DNA from: JAJXSS01 sp964547135
GTDB taxonomy: Bacteria > Planctomycetota > Phycisphaerae > Phycisphaerales > Phycisphaeraceae
Direction of reading: 5' to 3'
Assembly (NCBI GenBank): GCA_964547135.1
Contig: CAZJMK010000005.1
Location: 1-64,000 of the forward strand
DNA length: 64,000 nt
The notes below the pieces were generated by a model, which saw only the letters and a list, made by a program, of their open reading frames with translations, had not been told where the DNA came from and searched no databases. Both the position numbers and the translations under genes were made by a program. Position 1 is the stretch's first letter; each line of letters starts with the position of its first letter. This document shows, piece after piece, positions 41,691 to 50,110 of this stretch.

Positions 41691-43982
41691 ATGAAAGATC
41701 GATTTGAACTGGTGTCGCCGATGCAGCCGATGGGCGATCAGCCTGCGGCGATTGATGCGCTGGCGCAGGGTATCACGCAGGGGCAGAAGTACCAGACGCT
41801 GCTGGGCGTGACCGGGTCGGGCAAAACCTTCACCATGGCCAACGTGATTGCGAAGGTCAATAAACCCACGCTGGTGATCAGTCACAACAAAACCCTGGCG
41901 GCGCAGTTGTACGAGGAATTCAAGGAGTTGTTCCCGAATAACGCGGTGCATTATTTCGTCAGCTATTACGACTACTACCAACCCGAAGCTTACATCCCGC
42001 AGCGGGACATTTACATTGAAAAGGATTCGTCGCGCAACGATGATTTGGATCGTCTTCGGCTGGCGGCGACCAGTGCTTTGGTGAGTCGGAAAGATGTGAT
42101 TATTGTTGCCAGCGTGTCGTGCATTTTTGGGTTGGGTTCGCCGGATACTTACAAGAAGTCGGTGATCAGCCTGGCGGTGGGGCAGGCGATTGATCGGCAG
42201 GATTTACTGGTGTCGCTGGCGGACTTGCAGTACACCCGCGCGGAGGTCGATTTCAAACGCGGGACGTACCGGGTGCGGGGCGATGTGGTGGAACTGCATC
42301 AGGCGGGCGATGAACTGGCGTATCGCATCGAATTTTTCGGCGAAGAGATTGACAACCTGGCGCTGATCAATCCACTGACGGGCGAAATCGTGCGCAGTGA
42401 GATGCAGATTTTCATTTACCCCGCGGTGCATTACGTGCTGCCCCCGCAACAGATCGAAAAGGCGGCAGCGTCGATCAAGGAGGAACTGGAAAAACAGGTG
42501 CTGCATTTCAAGCATGAGGGCAAATTGCTGGAGGCACAACGACTGGCAGCACGGACCAAGTATGACCTGGAAATGATTCAGGAAGTGGGGTTTTGTCAGG
42601 GGATTGAGAATTACTCGAGGCATTTGGATGGAAGGCCGCCGGGGGCAAAACCGTACACGTTGCTGGATTATTTCCCGGATGCCACCAGCGGGGAGTATCA
42701 GGGGGATTATTTGTGGCGGACGGTGGAGAACCCGGAGGGAAGTGGCCCAGTGGAAGAAGAAGGAAGTGGTCGAGTGGTCGAGTGGTCGAGTGGTCGAGTG
42801 AAGGAATCGGAAAATTCGAAATTCGACGGCTTCAACAGCGGCGTTAGCCGCTCAATTCGAAATTCGAAATTTTCCGGCCACTCGGCCACTTCTTCATGGC
42901 TGCTCATGATTGATGAAAGTCACGTGACGGTGCCGCAGATGCGGGCGATGTATTTCGGGGACAGGCATCGGAAGGAGACGCTGGTGAGTCATGGGTTTCG
43001 GTTGCCCAGTGCGCTGGACAATCGGCCGTTGAGGTTTGAGGAGATTGAAAAGAGTTGGCCGCAGGTGGTGTTTGTGAGTGCGACCCCCGGGCCGTATGAA
43101 TTGGAAAAATCGGGTGGCGCGGTGGTGGAGCAGATCATTCGCCCGACGGGGCTGGTCGATCCGCCGATTGAGATCAGGCCGGCTGCCAACCAGGTGCCCG
43201 ATTTGATCAAGGCGGCGCAGGAACGAGCAGCCAAGGGGCAACGAACGTTGGTGACGACTTTGACTAAGCGTTTGGCGGAGGATTTGGCGACGTTTTTGGA
43301 ACAGTCGGGTTTGAAATCGCGGTACATGCACAGTGAGATTCAGACGCTGGACCGGGTGGAGATATTACGGGAATTGCGTGAAGGGCAGTATGACGTGTTG
43401 GTGGGCGTGAATTTGCTGAGGGAGGGATTGGATTTGCCGGAGGTGGCGCTGGTGGCGATCATGGACGCGGACAAGACGGGGTTTTTGCGCAGTGCAACGA
43501 GTCTGATTCAGCAGATCGGCAGAGCAGCCCGCAACATCGACGCACAGGTGATTTTGTATGCTGACACCGTCACCCCGGCGATGGCAAGGGCGATGGATGA
43601 AACCCAGCGACGTCGCGCCAGGCAGCTTGCGTTTAATGAGGAACATGGCATCACGCCGAAAACGATTGTCAAGGAAATTCGCCGAGGGATTGAGTTGGAG
43701 GTCAAGGCTCAGCGCACGGTGCGCGATGCGGTGGGGGTGAAGGAGGAGGGCGAGTTCGACCGGGAAGCGTTCATTGCGGAGTTGGAGAAGGAAATGATCG
43801 CGGCAGCGGAAGGGTTGTTGTTTGAGAAGGCGGCCTTGCTGCGCGACCGGATCAAGGAGTTGAAGGCAGCACCGCAGATCGGGGCGGTGTCGGAACTGGA
43901 CCCGGAGCGAAAGGTGGGACCGAAGCCGGGCACGCCGGGGTCGCGGGTGGTGCGCCGGAGTAAGGCGAAGAAGTGGCGGTGA
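41691..43982 (+). CDS. uvrB: Excinuclease ABC subunit B with an in-frame repeat-derived insertion
   Basis: UvrB of 763 residues, against about 670 usual. Walker A GVTGSGKTFTMA (residues 39-50), the damage-probing hairpin SYYDYYQPEAYIPQRDIYIE, Walker B LLMIDESHV (404-412), helicase motifs through IQQIGRAARN, and the C-terminal UVR domain are all present. It verifies DNA damage with UvrA and loads UvrC. Canonical proteins go from LLDYFP directly to the Walker B strand; here about 70 residues intervene. Residues 351-402 (42741-42896, exactly 156 nt) are made of AGTGGTCGAG and AATTCGAAATTCGAAAT repeats seen between genes elsewhere. The frame is preserved and no stop occurs. Confidence 0.95.
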   Translation: MKDRFELVSPMQPMGDQPAAIDALAQGITQGQKYQTLLGVTGSGKTFTMANVIAKVNKPTLVISHNKTLAAQLYEEFKELFPNNAVHYFVSYYDYYQPEAYIPQRDIYIEKDSSRNDDLDRLRLAATSALVSRKDVIIVASVSCIFGLGSPDTYKKSVISLAVGQAIDRQDLLVSLADLQYTRAEVDFKRGTYRVRGDVVELHQAGDELAYRIEFFGEEIDNLALINPLTGEIVRSEMQIFIYPAVHYVLPPQQIEKAAASIKEELEKQVLHFKHEGKLLEAQRLAARTKYDLEMIQEVGFCQGIENYSRHLDGRPPGAKPYTLLDYFPDATSGEYQGDYLWRTVENPEGSGPVEEEGSGRVVEWSSGRVKESENSKFDGFNSGVSRSIRNSKFSGHSATSSWLLMIDESHVTVPQMRAMYFGDRHRKETLVSHGFRLPSALDNRPLRFEEIEKSWPQVVFVSATPGPYELEKSGGAVVEQIIRPTGLVDPPIEIRPAANQVPDLIKAAQERAAKGQRTLVTTLTKRLAEDLATFLEQSGLKSRYMHSEIQTLDRVEILRELREGQYDVLVGVNLLREGLDLPEVALVAIMDADKTGFLRSATSLIQQIGRAARNIDAQVILYADTVTPAMARAMDETQRRRARQLAFNEEHGITPKTIVKEIRRGIELEVKAQRTVRDAVGVKEEGEFDREAFIAELEKEMIAAAEGLLFEKAALLRDRIKELKAAPQIGAVSELDPERKVGPKPGTPGSRVVRRSKAKKWR
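42741..42896 (+). repeat. Composite palindromic repeat inserted in uvrB
   Basis: Order: AGTGGNC units with four GTCGAGTG repeats (42741-42800), AATCGGAAAATTCGAAATTC (42805-42824), GGCTTCAACAGCGGCGTTAG (42828-42847), CTCAATTCGAAATTCGAAAT (42851-42870), then CCGGCCACTCGGCCACTTCT (42874-42893). The outer ends are inverted copies of each other (AGTGGCC / GGCCACT), as are the TTCGAAATT parts. Confidence 0.88.
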
Positions 43983-44446
43983 TGTGGGTATTTCGAAGGT
44001 CGAATTGCGAATTTCGAATTTAGCGGAAAGATTTCAAAAAAGTGAAAACCGTCATGAACATGGGCAAAGCGCAAAGAGTTGGTGTTGACGCGGTGCGAGT
44101 TGCAGGGTCGGTATGATGGTGGTAGAGCAATTTGCGTCATAAACGAGCCAGCCTGTACCCCCTCTCCCTCCGGGAGAGGGTGGCCGAGTCGGCGAGGCCG
44201 GGTGAGGGCGCGATGCTGAAAAAGCCATCAATCAAAGGGTTTTCAAATACCAGGCACGCCCTCACTCTAACCCTCTCCCGGGGGGGGAGAGGGGACGAAA
44301 CAAGTCACACTGTGGGTCAAATAATTACGCAAATTACTCTAATCACGGCAGCGGGTTGGTGATATCATCCGGCCCTGCCCCCGGTGGGCACGGCGTCATG
44401 AAAAGCGCGTGTTGGTCGCACAAGGTAGTCATAAGTTATTCATACT
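43983..44446. repeat. Intergenic repeat block
   Basis: TTTCGAA modules (43988-44022), two CCCTCTCCC palindromes (44159-44179 and about 44272-44294) facing each other around about 90 bp, with GGCCGAGTCGGCGAGGCCGG beside the first, and a solo REP-like arm (44366-44398) with a GGGGGCAGG-type core instead of CTTCAGG. No gene is seen. Confidence 0.75.
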
Positions 44447-45658
44447 ATGAAGAAGAAACATTACGTGGGGTTTGGGTTTGGGCCGATTCAAAGTGGTTTG
44501 CTGTTGCTAGAGGCATATCAGTCGGGCAACTTTGATCGATTCACCGTGGCGGAGATTGACCCGGCGCTGGTGGCACAGGTCAATGGCAACGGGGGTTGTT
44601 ATGCGGTGAACGTGGCGGAGCCGAGGGGGATACGAACGGTGCAGGTGTGCGGGGTGACGATGCTCAACCCCAGGCGGGCGGAGGATCGGGCGGCGCTGGT
44701 GCAGGCGATTCGTGAGGCGGATGAATTGGGGACGGCTCTGCCGAGCGTGAAGTTTTATGCGGGGGATGCGGCCAGTGTGGTGGCGCTTTTGAGCGAGGCG
44801 TTGCAGGGCCGGGGCGGGGCAAAACCTCAGATCATTTACACGGCGGAAAACGATACCCATGCAGCGATGAAGCTCACGGCTCATTTGCGTGAAAAGTTGA
44901 GTGAGGTGGATTTACGGTCGTTTCAGGCGATCGACACGGTGATCGGGAAGATGAGCGGGGTGATCAGCGAGGCGAAGGAAATCGAGCAACTGGGTTTGAC
45001 GCCGATGACACCGAGTTCGGGCAAGGCGGTGTTGGTGGAGGCGTTCAATCGGATTTTGATTGAGAAGGTGCGGTTGCCGGGGGTGAAGCATGGTATTGGG
45101 GTGTTTGAGGAAAAAAGTGATTTGATGCCGTTTGAGGAGGCGAAGTTGTACGGGCACAACGCGACGCATGCGTTGATCGGGTATTTGGTGCACGAGCGAG
45201 GCGTGGCGACGATGGCGCAGGCAGCGGCGCATGAGGATGTCATGACGATTGCGCGTCGGGCGTTTTTGGAGGAGGCAGGGACGGCCTTGTGTCGGAAGTA
45301 TGGTGCAATGGGTGATGCGCTTTTCACCCCGGCGGGTTTTGCGCAGTATGTCGATGATTTACTGGCACGGATGGTCAACCCTTATTTGAACGATCGGGTG
45401 GACCGGGTGATTCGTGACCCGCAGCGGAAGCTGGGTTGGAATGATCGGTTGTACGGGTCGATGCGTTTGTGTTTGCAGCAGGGGGTGCAGCCGAGGAACA
45501 TGGCCAAGGGCGCAGCGGCAGGGGTTCGATTTTTACTGGGGCGTGAGCCGGGCAGTCGGGCTGAACTGGCCGAGTCATTGCGAACCCTTTGGGGCGCGGC
45601 TGCGGAAGCGGACATGGCGGAACAGTTGATTGAATTGACGTGGTGTTCGATGGGGTGA
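44447..45658 (+). CDS. Mannitol/hexitol-phosphate dehydrogenase-like protein
   Basis: A 403-residue polyol dehydrogenase-type protein. It opens HYVGFGFGPIQSGLLLLEAY (dinucleotide-binding glycine loop in an unusual GFGFGP form), and the C-terminal half has EAFNRILIEK and KLYGHNATHALIGYL, the Lys-Asn-His set typical of long-chain mannitol-type dehydrogenases, then NPYLNDRVDRVIRDP. It should oxidise or reduce a polyol (phosphate) with NAD. A PfkB kinase follows 53 bp downstream and is likely co-transcribed, suggesting polyol to sugar to sugar phosphate. The exact substrate is unknown. Confidence 0.78.
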   Translation: MKKKHYVGFGFGPIQSGLLLLEAYQSGNFDRFTVAEIDPALVAQVNGNGGCYAVNVAEPRGIRTVQVCGVTMLNPRRAEDRAALVQAIREADELGTALPSVKFYAGDAASVVALLSEALQGRGGAKPQIIYTAENDTHAAMKLTAHLREKLSEVDLRSFQAIDTVIGKMSGVISEAKEIEQLGLTPMTPSSGKAVLVEAFNRILIEKVRLPGVKHGIGVFEEKSDLMPFEEAKLYGHNATHALIGYLVHERGVATMAQAAAHEDVMTIARRAFLEEAGTALCRKYGAMGDALFTPAGFAQYVDDLLARMVNPYLNDRVDRVIRDPQRKLGWNDRLYGSMRLCLQQGVQPRNMAKGAAAGVRFLLGREPGSRAELAESLRTLWGAAAEADMAEQLIELTWCSMG

Positions 45659-45711
45659 TTGCGGCGCTAACTCTCGGTGGTGAATATTGATTTTGCTCCA
45701 AGGAGTTGCAC

Positions 45712-46848
45712 GTGAATCAGACAGCGATGTTGGATGCGGTGGTGGCGGGGCACATTTGCCTGGACCTGTTTCCGACCTTTGTGGAGACCACAGCCTTGCG
45801 CCAATTTTCACCGGGGGCGCTGTACAAGGTTGGCCCGGCGCTGCGATCGACCGGTGGCGCAGTGGCCAACACGGGTTTGGCATTGCATCGGTTGGGTTTG
45901 AAGACAGCCCTCATGGGCAAGGTGGGGGACGATCTGTTTGGCGATGAGATCATGCGCTTGCTGCGGGGGCATGACGAAAAACTGACACGTGGGATGAAGT
46001 TGAGCAGGGGGGAAGCGAGCAGTTACACGGTGGTGATCAGTCCGCCGGGGATTGATCGGACTTTTTTGCATTGCAGCGGTTGCAACGACACGTTTACCAG
46101 TGCGGACTTGAATGAAGCGGTGCTGAAGCAGGCGCGATTGATGCACTTTGGTTATCCGCCGTTGATGCGGAGCATGTATATCGAGGGTGGGCGTGAGTTG
46201 ACGGGGTTGATGAAGCGGGGGAAGGGTTTGGGTTTGACGACGAGTTTGGATTTGGCGCTGCCGGACCCGGGGTCGGAGGCGGGTCAGGTGGATTGGCGGG
46301 GGGTATTGGAAGGGGTGTTGCCGTGGGTGGACGTGTTTACGCCGAGCTTGGAGGAGTTGCTGTTCATGTTGGATCTGCCACGCTGGCAGCAATTGATGAA
46401 CAAGGGGCGGATCGATTTGGCACGTGATGTGACGCTGACGATGTTGGACGAACTGGCGATGAAGCTGATCGGCATGGGCACGGCTGTGGTGATGATCAAG
46501 CTGGGCGATCAGGGAGCGTATGTAAAAGTGAGTGACGATGCAGGGCGATTGCAAAAAATGGGTCGAGCGCAGCCCGTTGATGTGAAAGGTTGGGCGGGGG
46601 TGCGGGCGATGTCGGCTTGTTTTGCGGCGAAGCTCGTGGGTACGACCGGTTCGGGTGATTGCACGATCGCAGGGTTTTTGACGGGGTTGCTCAAGGGGTT
46701 GTTGCCGGGCGAGGCACTGGAACTGGCCACGGCTGTGGGGGCGTGCAGTGTGGAACAGGCGGATGCGACCAGTGGTGTGCCGAGGTTGGATAGGGTGGTG
46801 GAACGGATGCAAAAGGGTTGGAAGCGACTGCCCAGTGGTGTGAAGTGA
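45712..46848 (+). CDS. PfkB-family sugar kinase
   Basis: A 378-residue ribokinase-fold kinase. VVAGHICLDLFP opens the fold, STGGAVANTGLALHRLGL binds substrate, and GTTGSGDCTIAGFLTGLLKG (about residue 305) is signature 2 with the catalytic Asp. GTG at 45712 is the chosen start because AAGGAG lies 6 nt upstream; the ATG at 45727 is an alternative. It follows the mannitol-dehydrogenase-like gene and probably phosphorylates the sugar that enzyme produces. Confidence 0.88.
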   Translation: MNQTAMLDAVVAGHICLDLFPTFVETTALRQFSPGALYKVGPALRSTGGAVANTGLALHRLGLKTALMGKVGDDLFGDEIMRLLRGHDEKLTRGMKLSRGEASSYTVVISPPGIDRTFLHCSGCNDTFTSADLNEAVLKQARLMHFGYPPLMRSMYIEGGRELTGLMKRGKGLGLTTSLDLALPDPGSEAGQVDWRGVLEGVLPWVDVFTPSLEELLFMLDLPRWQQLMNKGRIDLARDVTLTMLDELAMKLIGMGTAVVMIKLGDQGAYVKVSDDAGRLQKMGRAQPVDVKGWAGVRAMSACFAAKLVGTTGSGDCTIAGFLTGLLKGLLPGEALELATAVGACSVEQADATSGVPRLDRVVERMQKGWKRLPSGVK

Positions 46849-46984
46849 GCGGGGCGAAGTGATGAAAAGTTGGGTCAGGTGATGAGGCAAGTGATTGATG
46901 TTTTCGAAAAGGGTGATGTCGCCTTGATACTTCAGCCGTTAGAATGAAATGCTTTCCCCCCGCGGGGCTACGGAGATTTTGCGC

Positions 46985-47731
46985 ATGGCTGGTCACAGTG
47001 CATGGAAGAACATCAAGCACAAGAAGGCGGCGGCGGATGCCAAACGCGGCAAGGCCTGGAGCAAATGTGTACGTGCGATCATCATGGCGGCCAAGGCGGG
47101 CGGAGGCGACCCGGATGCCAACATCAGTCTGCGTGCCGCGATCGATGAGGCTCGGTATCACAACGTGCCGCGGGACACCATCGAAAACGCCATAAAAAAA
47201 GCCACCGGCGAACTGGGCAAGGACAATTACGAAGCGGTGATTTATGAGGGGTACGGGCCGGGGGGCGTGGCCATTCTGCTGGAAATTTACACCGACAACC
47301 GCAATCGCACCGCGCCGGAGGTCAAGGCGATTTTCGACAAGAACGGGGGCAACCTTGGTGCCAAGGGTTGCGTGTCGCACATCTTTCAAAGCGTCGGTCA
47401 GGTGATGGTGAACAAAGCGGGCGCCAGCGAGGAAGCGATCATGAACGCAGCCTTGGAAGCCGGCGCCAATGATGTGGTGGAGGAAGGGGAACTTTGGCGC
47501 ATCGACACCCCGGCCAACCTGACCAATCAGGTGCGCAAAGCGCTCGAAGCAGCGGGCTTTAAGGTTGAGTCAGCGGCCATGACCATGCTGCCCAATCAAA
47601 CCGTCACCGTCACCGGCGACATCGCGCAAAAAGTGGTGTCGCTGGTGGAGGCATTGGATGACAATGAGGATGTGCAGAAGGTACACGCCAACTTTGAAAT
47701 ACCCGATGCGGAATTGGCGGCCTTGCGGTGA
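46985..47731 (+). CDS. YebC/PmpR (TACO1) family protein
   Basis: A 248-residue protein with the family opening MAGHSAWKNIKHKKAAADAK, then NVPRDTIENAIKKATG and YEGYGPGGVAILLEIYTDNRN followed by KNGGNLGAKGCVSHIF. Members have been described as transcription regulators and more recently as factors that ease translation at difficult sequences. The length is normal. GGAG lies about 10 nt upstream of the ATG. Confidence 0.95.
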   Translation: MAGHSAWKNIKHKKAAADAKRGKAWSKCVRAIIMAAKAGGGDPDANISLRAAIDEARYHNVPRDTIENAIKKATGELGKDNYEAVIYEGYGPGGVAILLEIYTDNRNRTAPEVKAIFDKNGGNLGAKGCVSHIFQSVGQVMVNKAGASEEAIMNAALEAGANDVVEEGELWRIDTPANLTNQVRKALEAAGFKVESAAMTMLPNQTVTVTGDIAQKVVSLVEALDDNEDVQKVHANFEIPDAELAALR

Positions 47732-47812
47732 ATTCGTGAGGCAATGCTGAATTTCGCCCGGACGTAAAGTTCAGGCCTGATGCGAGCGGGGCGTGGCATC
47801 AAGGTGACGATC

Positions 47813-48088
47813 ATGCAGCGATGGACGGTGCATTTTGCCGGGCATGTGCAGGGCGTGGGGTTTCGTTATACCACCCAGCGAATCGCGCGCGGGTTTGCGG
47901 TGAGCGGATTTGTGCGCAACCTGGACGATGGTCGTGTGCAACTGGTGGCCGAGGGCGACGAAAAAACATTGCACGATTTTGTGGCCGCGATTCAAGAGCA
48001 GATGCGCGATTACATTCATGACACCGGAAAAACCGTCAGCCCGGCCACGGGTGAGTTCGCCCGCAGCGGTTTTGTGATTCGGCATTGA
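47813..48088 (+). CDS. Acylphosphatase
   Basis: A 91-residue acylphosphatase. GHVQGVGFRYTTQ holds the phosphate-binding loop with catalytic Arg, and GFVRNLDDGRVQLVAEG the catalytic Asn. It hydrolyses carboxyl phosphates such as acetyl phosphate. AAGGTG lies 6-7 nt upstream of this ATG; a longer frame starting at 47780 is less likely. It follows yebC on the same strand. Confidence 0.92.
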   Translation: MQRWTVHFAGHVQGVGFRYTTQRIARGFAVSGFVRNLDDGRVQLVAEGDEKTLHDFVAAIQEQMRDYIHDTGKTVSPATGEFARSGFVIRH

Positions 48089-48242
48089 TGATGGTCAGGC
48101 TCAGAGCCACGAGCGGAAGCGCGTGGTACTTTGAATAATCAAGCACCATTCACTGTCGCCACCGGTGGTCGCGGCGCTGAGTCATACGATCCAGGGAGAG
48201 GGGGCGGAGAGCCTGATTGAGTCAACAACGGGAGTCGTGTCA

Positions 48243-49520
48243 GTGAATCAACAGGGGCCACGGGTTTCGGTGGTGATGCCGTATCGCAACCCCGGACGGA
48301 TGTTCGAGGGGTGTTTGCGCAGCCTGCTGGCTCAGACGCATCGCCACCTGCAGCTGATTTTGGTGGACAACGGCTGCACGGATGGCAGCCCGGCTTTGGC
48401 GCATCAGTTGTTTGATTCAAGTGGGTTGGAGGTGGTGCATTTGCAGTGTGCAACGCCGGGGCAGAACGCAGCGATGTTGATGGGGTACTCACGGGTGACC
48501 GGTGATTATTTTCAGTGGATGGATGCCGACGACCAGTTGCACCCACGGAAGATGGAGTTGCAAGTGAAGGCTTTGCAGGCGCAATCAACGTATGACATTG
48601 CCTATGGTGATTGGCAGTGGCGGATGCACAGTTCGGATGGTCAGCCGGTGGAGGTGAGTTTTCGTGCCGGGCAGTACGATGATTATTTGAGTCAGCAGTT
48701 GCTGGGTAACTGGCGTCCGCCGATCAGTTTTTTGTTGCGTCGGGCAGCAGCGGATCGGTTGTTTCAAATGGGTGCGTGGGACGCAAAGGTCAACATCAAC
48801 ACCGACCGCGTTTATTTCACCCTGGCAGCCCTGATCGGTCTGCGTTTTTTACATGTGCCCGATTCAGGGGTGACCTATTTCACCTGGAACGATCAGCAGA
48901 TCACACGCAAAACCAGTCATGCCGTGCGCATCGGTCACCTGCAACAGTTTTATGCGCAGATGCGAAACATGGTGAGTGAAGGTCATGCGACAGCGTTGTC
49001 CGCGAAGCAGGCGGAGTGTTTGCAGGATGATCATGCGCGCTGGAAGCTGCGACCCTGTCGGGTGGAGCAGAAGGGCGATGAATATCAGGTGAAATTGCAA
49101 TCGACCGCTGATCAGAGCGACGCGATGATGCTACCTGCTGCGACCTGGTTGCCGATCAGTGGGGTGCAGGCGCGCATCATGGCTTGTTTACCCGATGAAC
49201 CGGAACCGATGCACAACGAACATCAGGCCCGGGCGGTGGGTCAAATGCTTTGGCGACGGGCATCGATGCAGCATCTGCGCAGCGATGGCGGCGTTGATTT
49301 TGTGGCGACGCGGCGCAAGCTGGAAAAATTGGTCGGGCTGGACGCAGATCGGGCGGATCGTTTGCCGGAGGATGTGATTGAAGGCGAAGCGAAACAGGTG
49401 CGCTGGTTTTTGGAGAATGGGCCGTTGTACGTGCCGATGCTGGCGGAGATGCGCTTGGCGATTCGACGTGAGTTGACCCGGTTGCGGGAAATGGGGTTGA
49501 TGCGTGTGGTGCCGGTGTGA
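48243..49520 (+). CDS. Glycosyltransferase family 2
   Basis: A 425-residue GT-A glycosyltransferase. VSVVMPYRNPGRMFEGCLRS is the nucleotide-binding start, LILVDNGCTDGS and QNAAMLMGYSRVTGDYFQWM with the metal motif DADD follow. The C-terminal 200 residues are of unknown type, and no transmembrane segment is seen, so it probably acts at the inner face of the membrane. GTG at 48243 is chosen because GGGAG lies 8 nt upstream; earlier GTG codons lack a site. The acceptor is unknown. Confidence 0.83.
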   Translation: MNQQGPRVSVVMPYRNPGRMFEGCLRSLLAQTHRHLQLILVDNGCTDGSPALAHQLFDSSGLEVVHLQCATPGQNAAMLMGYSRVTGDYFQWMDADDQLHPRKMELQVKALQAQSTYDIAYGDWQWRMHSSDGQPVEVSFRAGQYDDYLSQQLLGNWRPPISFLLRRAAADRLFQMGAWDAKVNINTDRVYFTLAALIGLRFLHVPDSGVTYFTWNDQQITRKTSHAVRIGHLQQFYAQMRNMVSEGHATALSAKQAECLQDDHARWKLRPCRVEQKGDEYQVKLQSTADQSDAMMLPAATWLPISGVQARIMACLPDEPEPMHNEHQARAVGQMLWRRASMQHLRSDGGVDFVATRRKLEKLVGLDADRADRLPEDVIEGEAKQVRWFLENGPLYVPMLAEMRLAIRRELTRLREMGLMRVVPV

Positions 49521-49573
49521 AAAAGTGCAAAGATAATTTCGAATTACGAATGTCGGATTTCGAATTATCAGAA

Positions 49574-49616
49574 CCAAGCCGAGTACGAGCGGCTTTGCCG
49601 CGAGGGATCGGGTATT
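49574..49616 (+). repeat. Covarying hairpin repeat, copy 6
   Basis: Outer stem CCGAG with ATCGG (four pairs); inner hairpin GCGGC-TTT-GCCGC, perfect. Confidence 0.8.
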
Positions 49617-49792
49617 CTGCTTGGTGAATCGGTGAGTCAGTGAATTGGTGACTCGAACCGAACGGTCTGTGCGCTGACCGATCAATTCCTTCGACCAGAC
49701 GCGATCAATCGCGGCGCTAACTTCAAGCGCCGACGCAAAGCGTCCGCGCTAAACATTATGAATGACTCGGTCACTTCTTCAGATACCCAAGT

Positions 49793-49824
49793 CCTCGTCA
49801 CTGCGTTCCTCGTCCTTGGCTTGG
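49793..49824 (-). repeat. Covarying hairpin repeat, copy 7
   Basis: Minus strand: outer stem CCAAG with CTTGG, fully paired; the inner part GAACGCAGTGAC pairs poorly. Confidence 0.72.
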
Positions 49825-49846
49825 TTCTTAAAATTCGAAATCCGCT

Positions 49847-50107
49847 TCACGCTGGCGTGATGGTTTTGGCGCTGATGATTTTCGGTGCGGTGGCGGGGGT
49901 GCCGTTGCGTTTATCTTTGAGCGGGGTCGCTGCCAGTTTATCGACCACTTCGAGGCCTTGAATCACTTTGCCAAAGGCGGTGTATTCGCCGTCGAGGTGT
50001 TGGCAGTATTCACGGGTGAGGCAGATGAAAAACTGGGAGCCAGCGGAGTTGGGGTCAGCCGAGCGAGCCATGGAGAGCACGCCTTTGTCGTGCTTGCGAT
50101 CATCGAA
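49847..50107 (-). pseudogene. 3' half of a cyclophilin-type peptidyl-prolyl isomerase gene
   Basis: The frame encodes FDDRKHDKGVLSMARSADPN followed by SAGSQFFICL and LDGEYTAFGKVIQGLEVVDK, the second half of a bacterial cyclophilin ending in ITPA. The first half of the fold is missing: reading upstream, the frame meets two stop codons at 50108-50113, and the second is the stop of the GH140-like gene. No start codon with a ribosome site precedes the fragment. Cyclophilin N-terminal sequence is not found elsewhere in the window, including at the far end of the glycan island. This looks like a gene cut by insertion, deletion or misassembly at about 50107. Confidence 0.82.
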
Positions 50108-50110
50108 TCA

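Larger units (their letters stand above)
49521..49846. repeat. Intergenic repeat mosaic
   Basis: Order: AATTTCGAATTACGAAT module (49538), covarying hairpin copy 6 (49574-49616), GAATCGGTGAGTCAGTGAAT module (49625), GCGATCAATCGCGGCGC (49694-49710), GACGCAAAGCGTC (about 49732), covarying hairpin copy 7 in reverse (49793-49824). The first three modules recur in the same order at 24138 and 59945. Confidence 0.82.

Noticed and set aside
42720..42900. Frameshifted or broken uvrB
   Set aside because: The inserted stretch is a multiple of three, has no stop, and both flanking parts match UvrB in the same frame.
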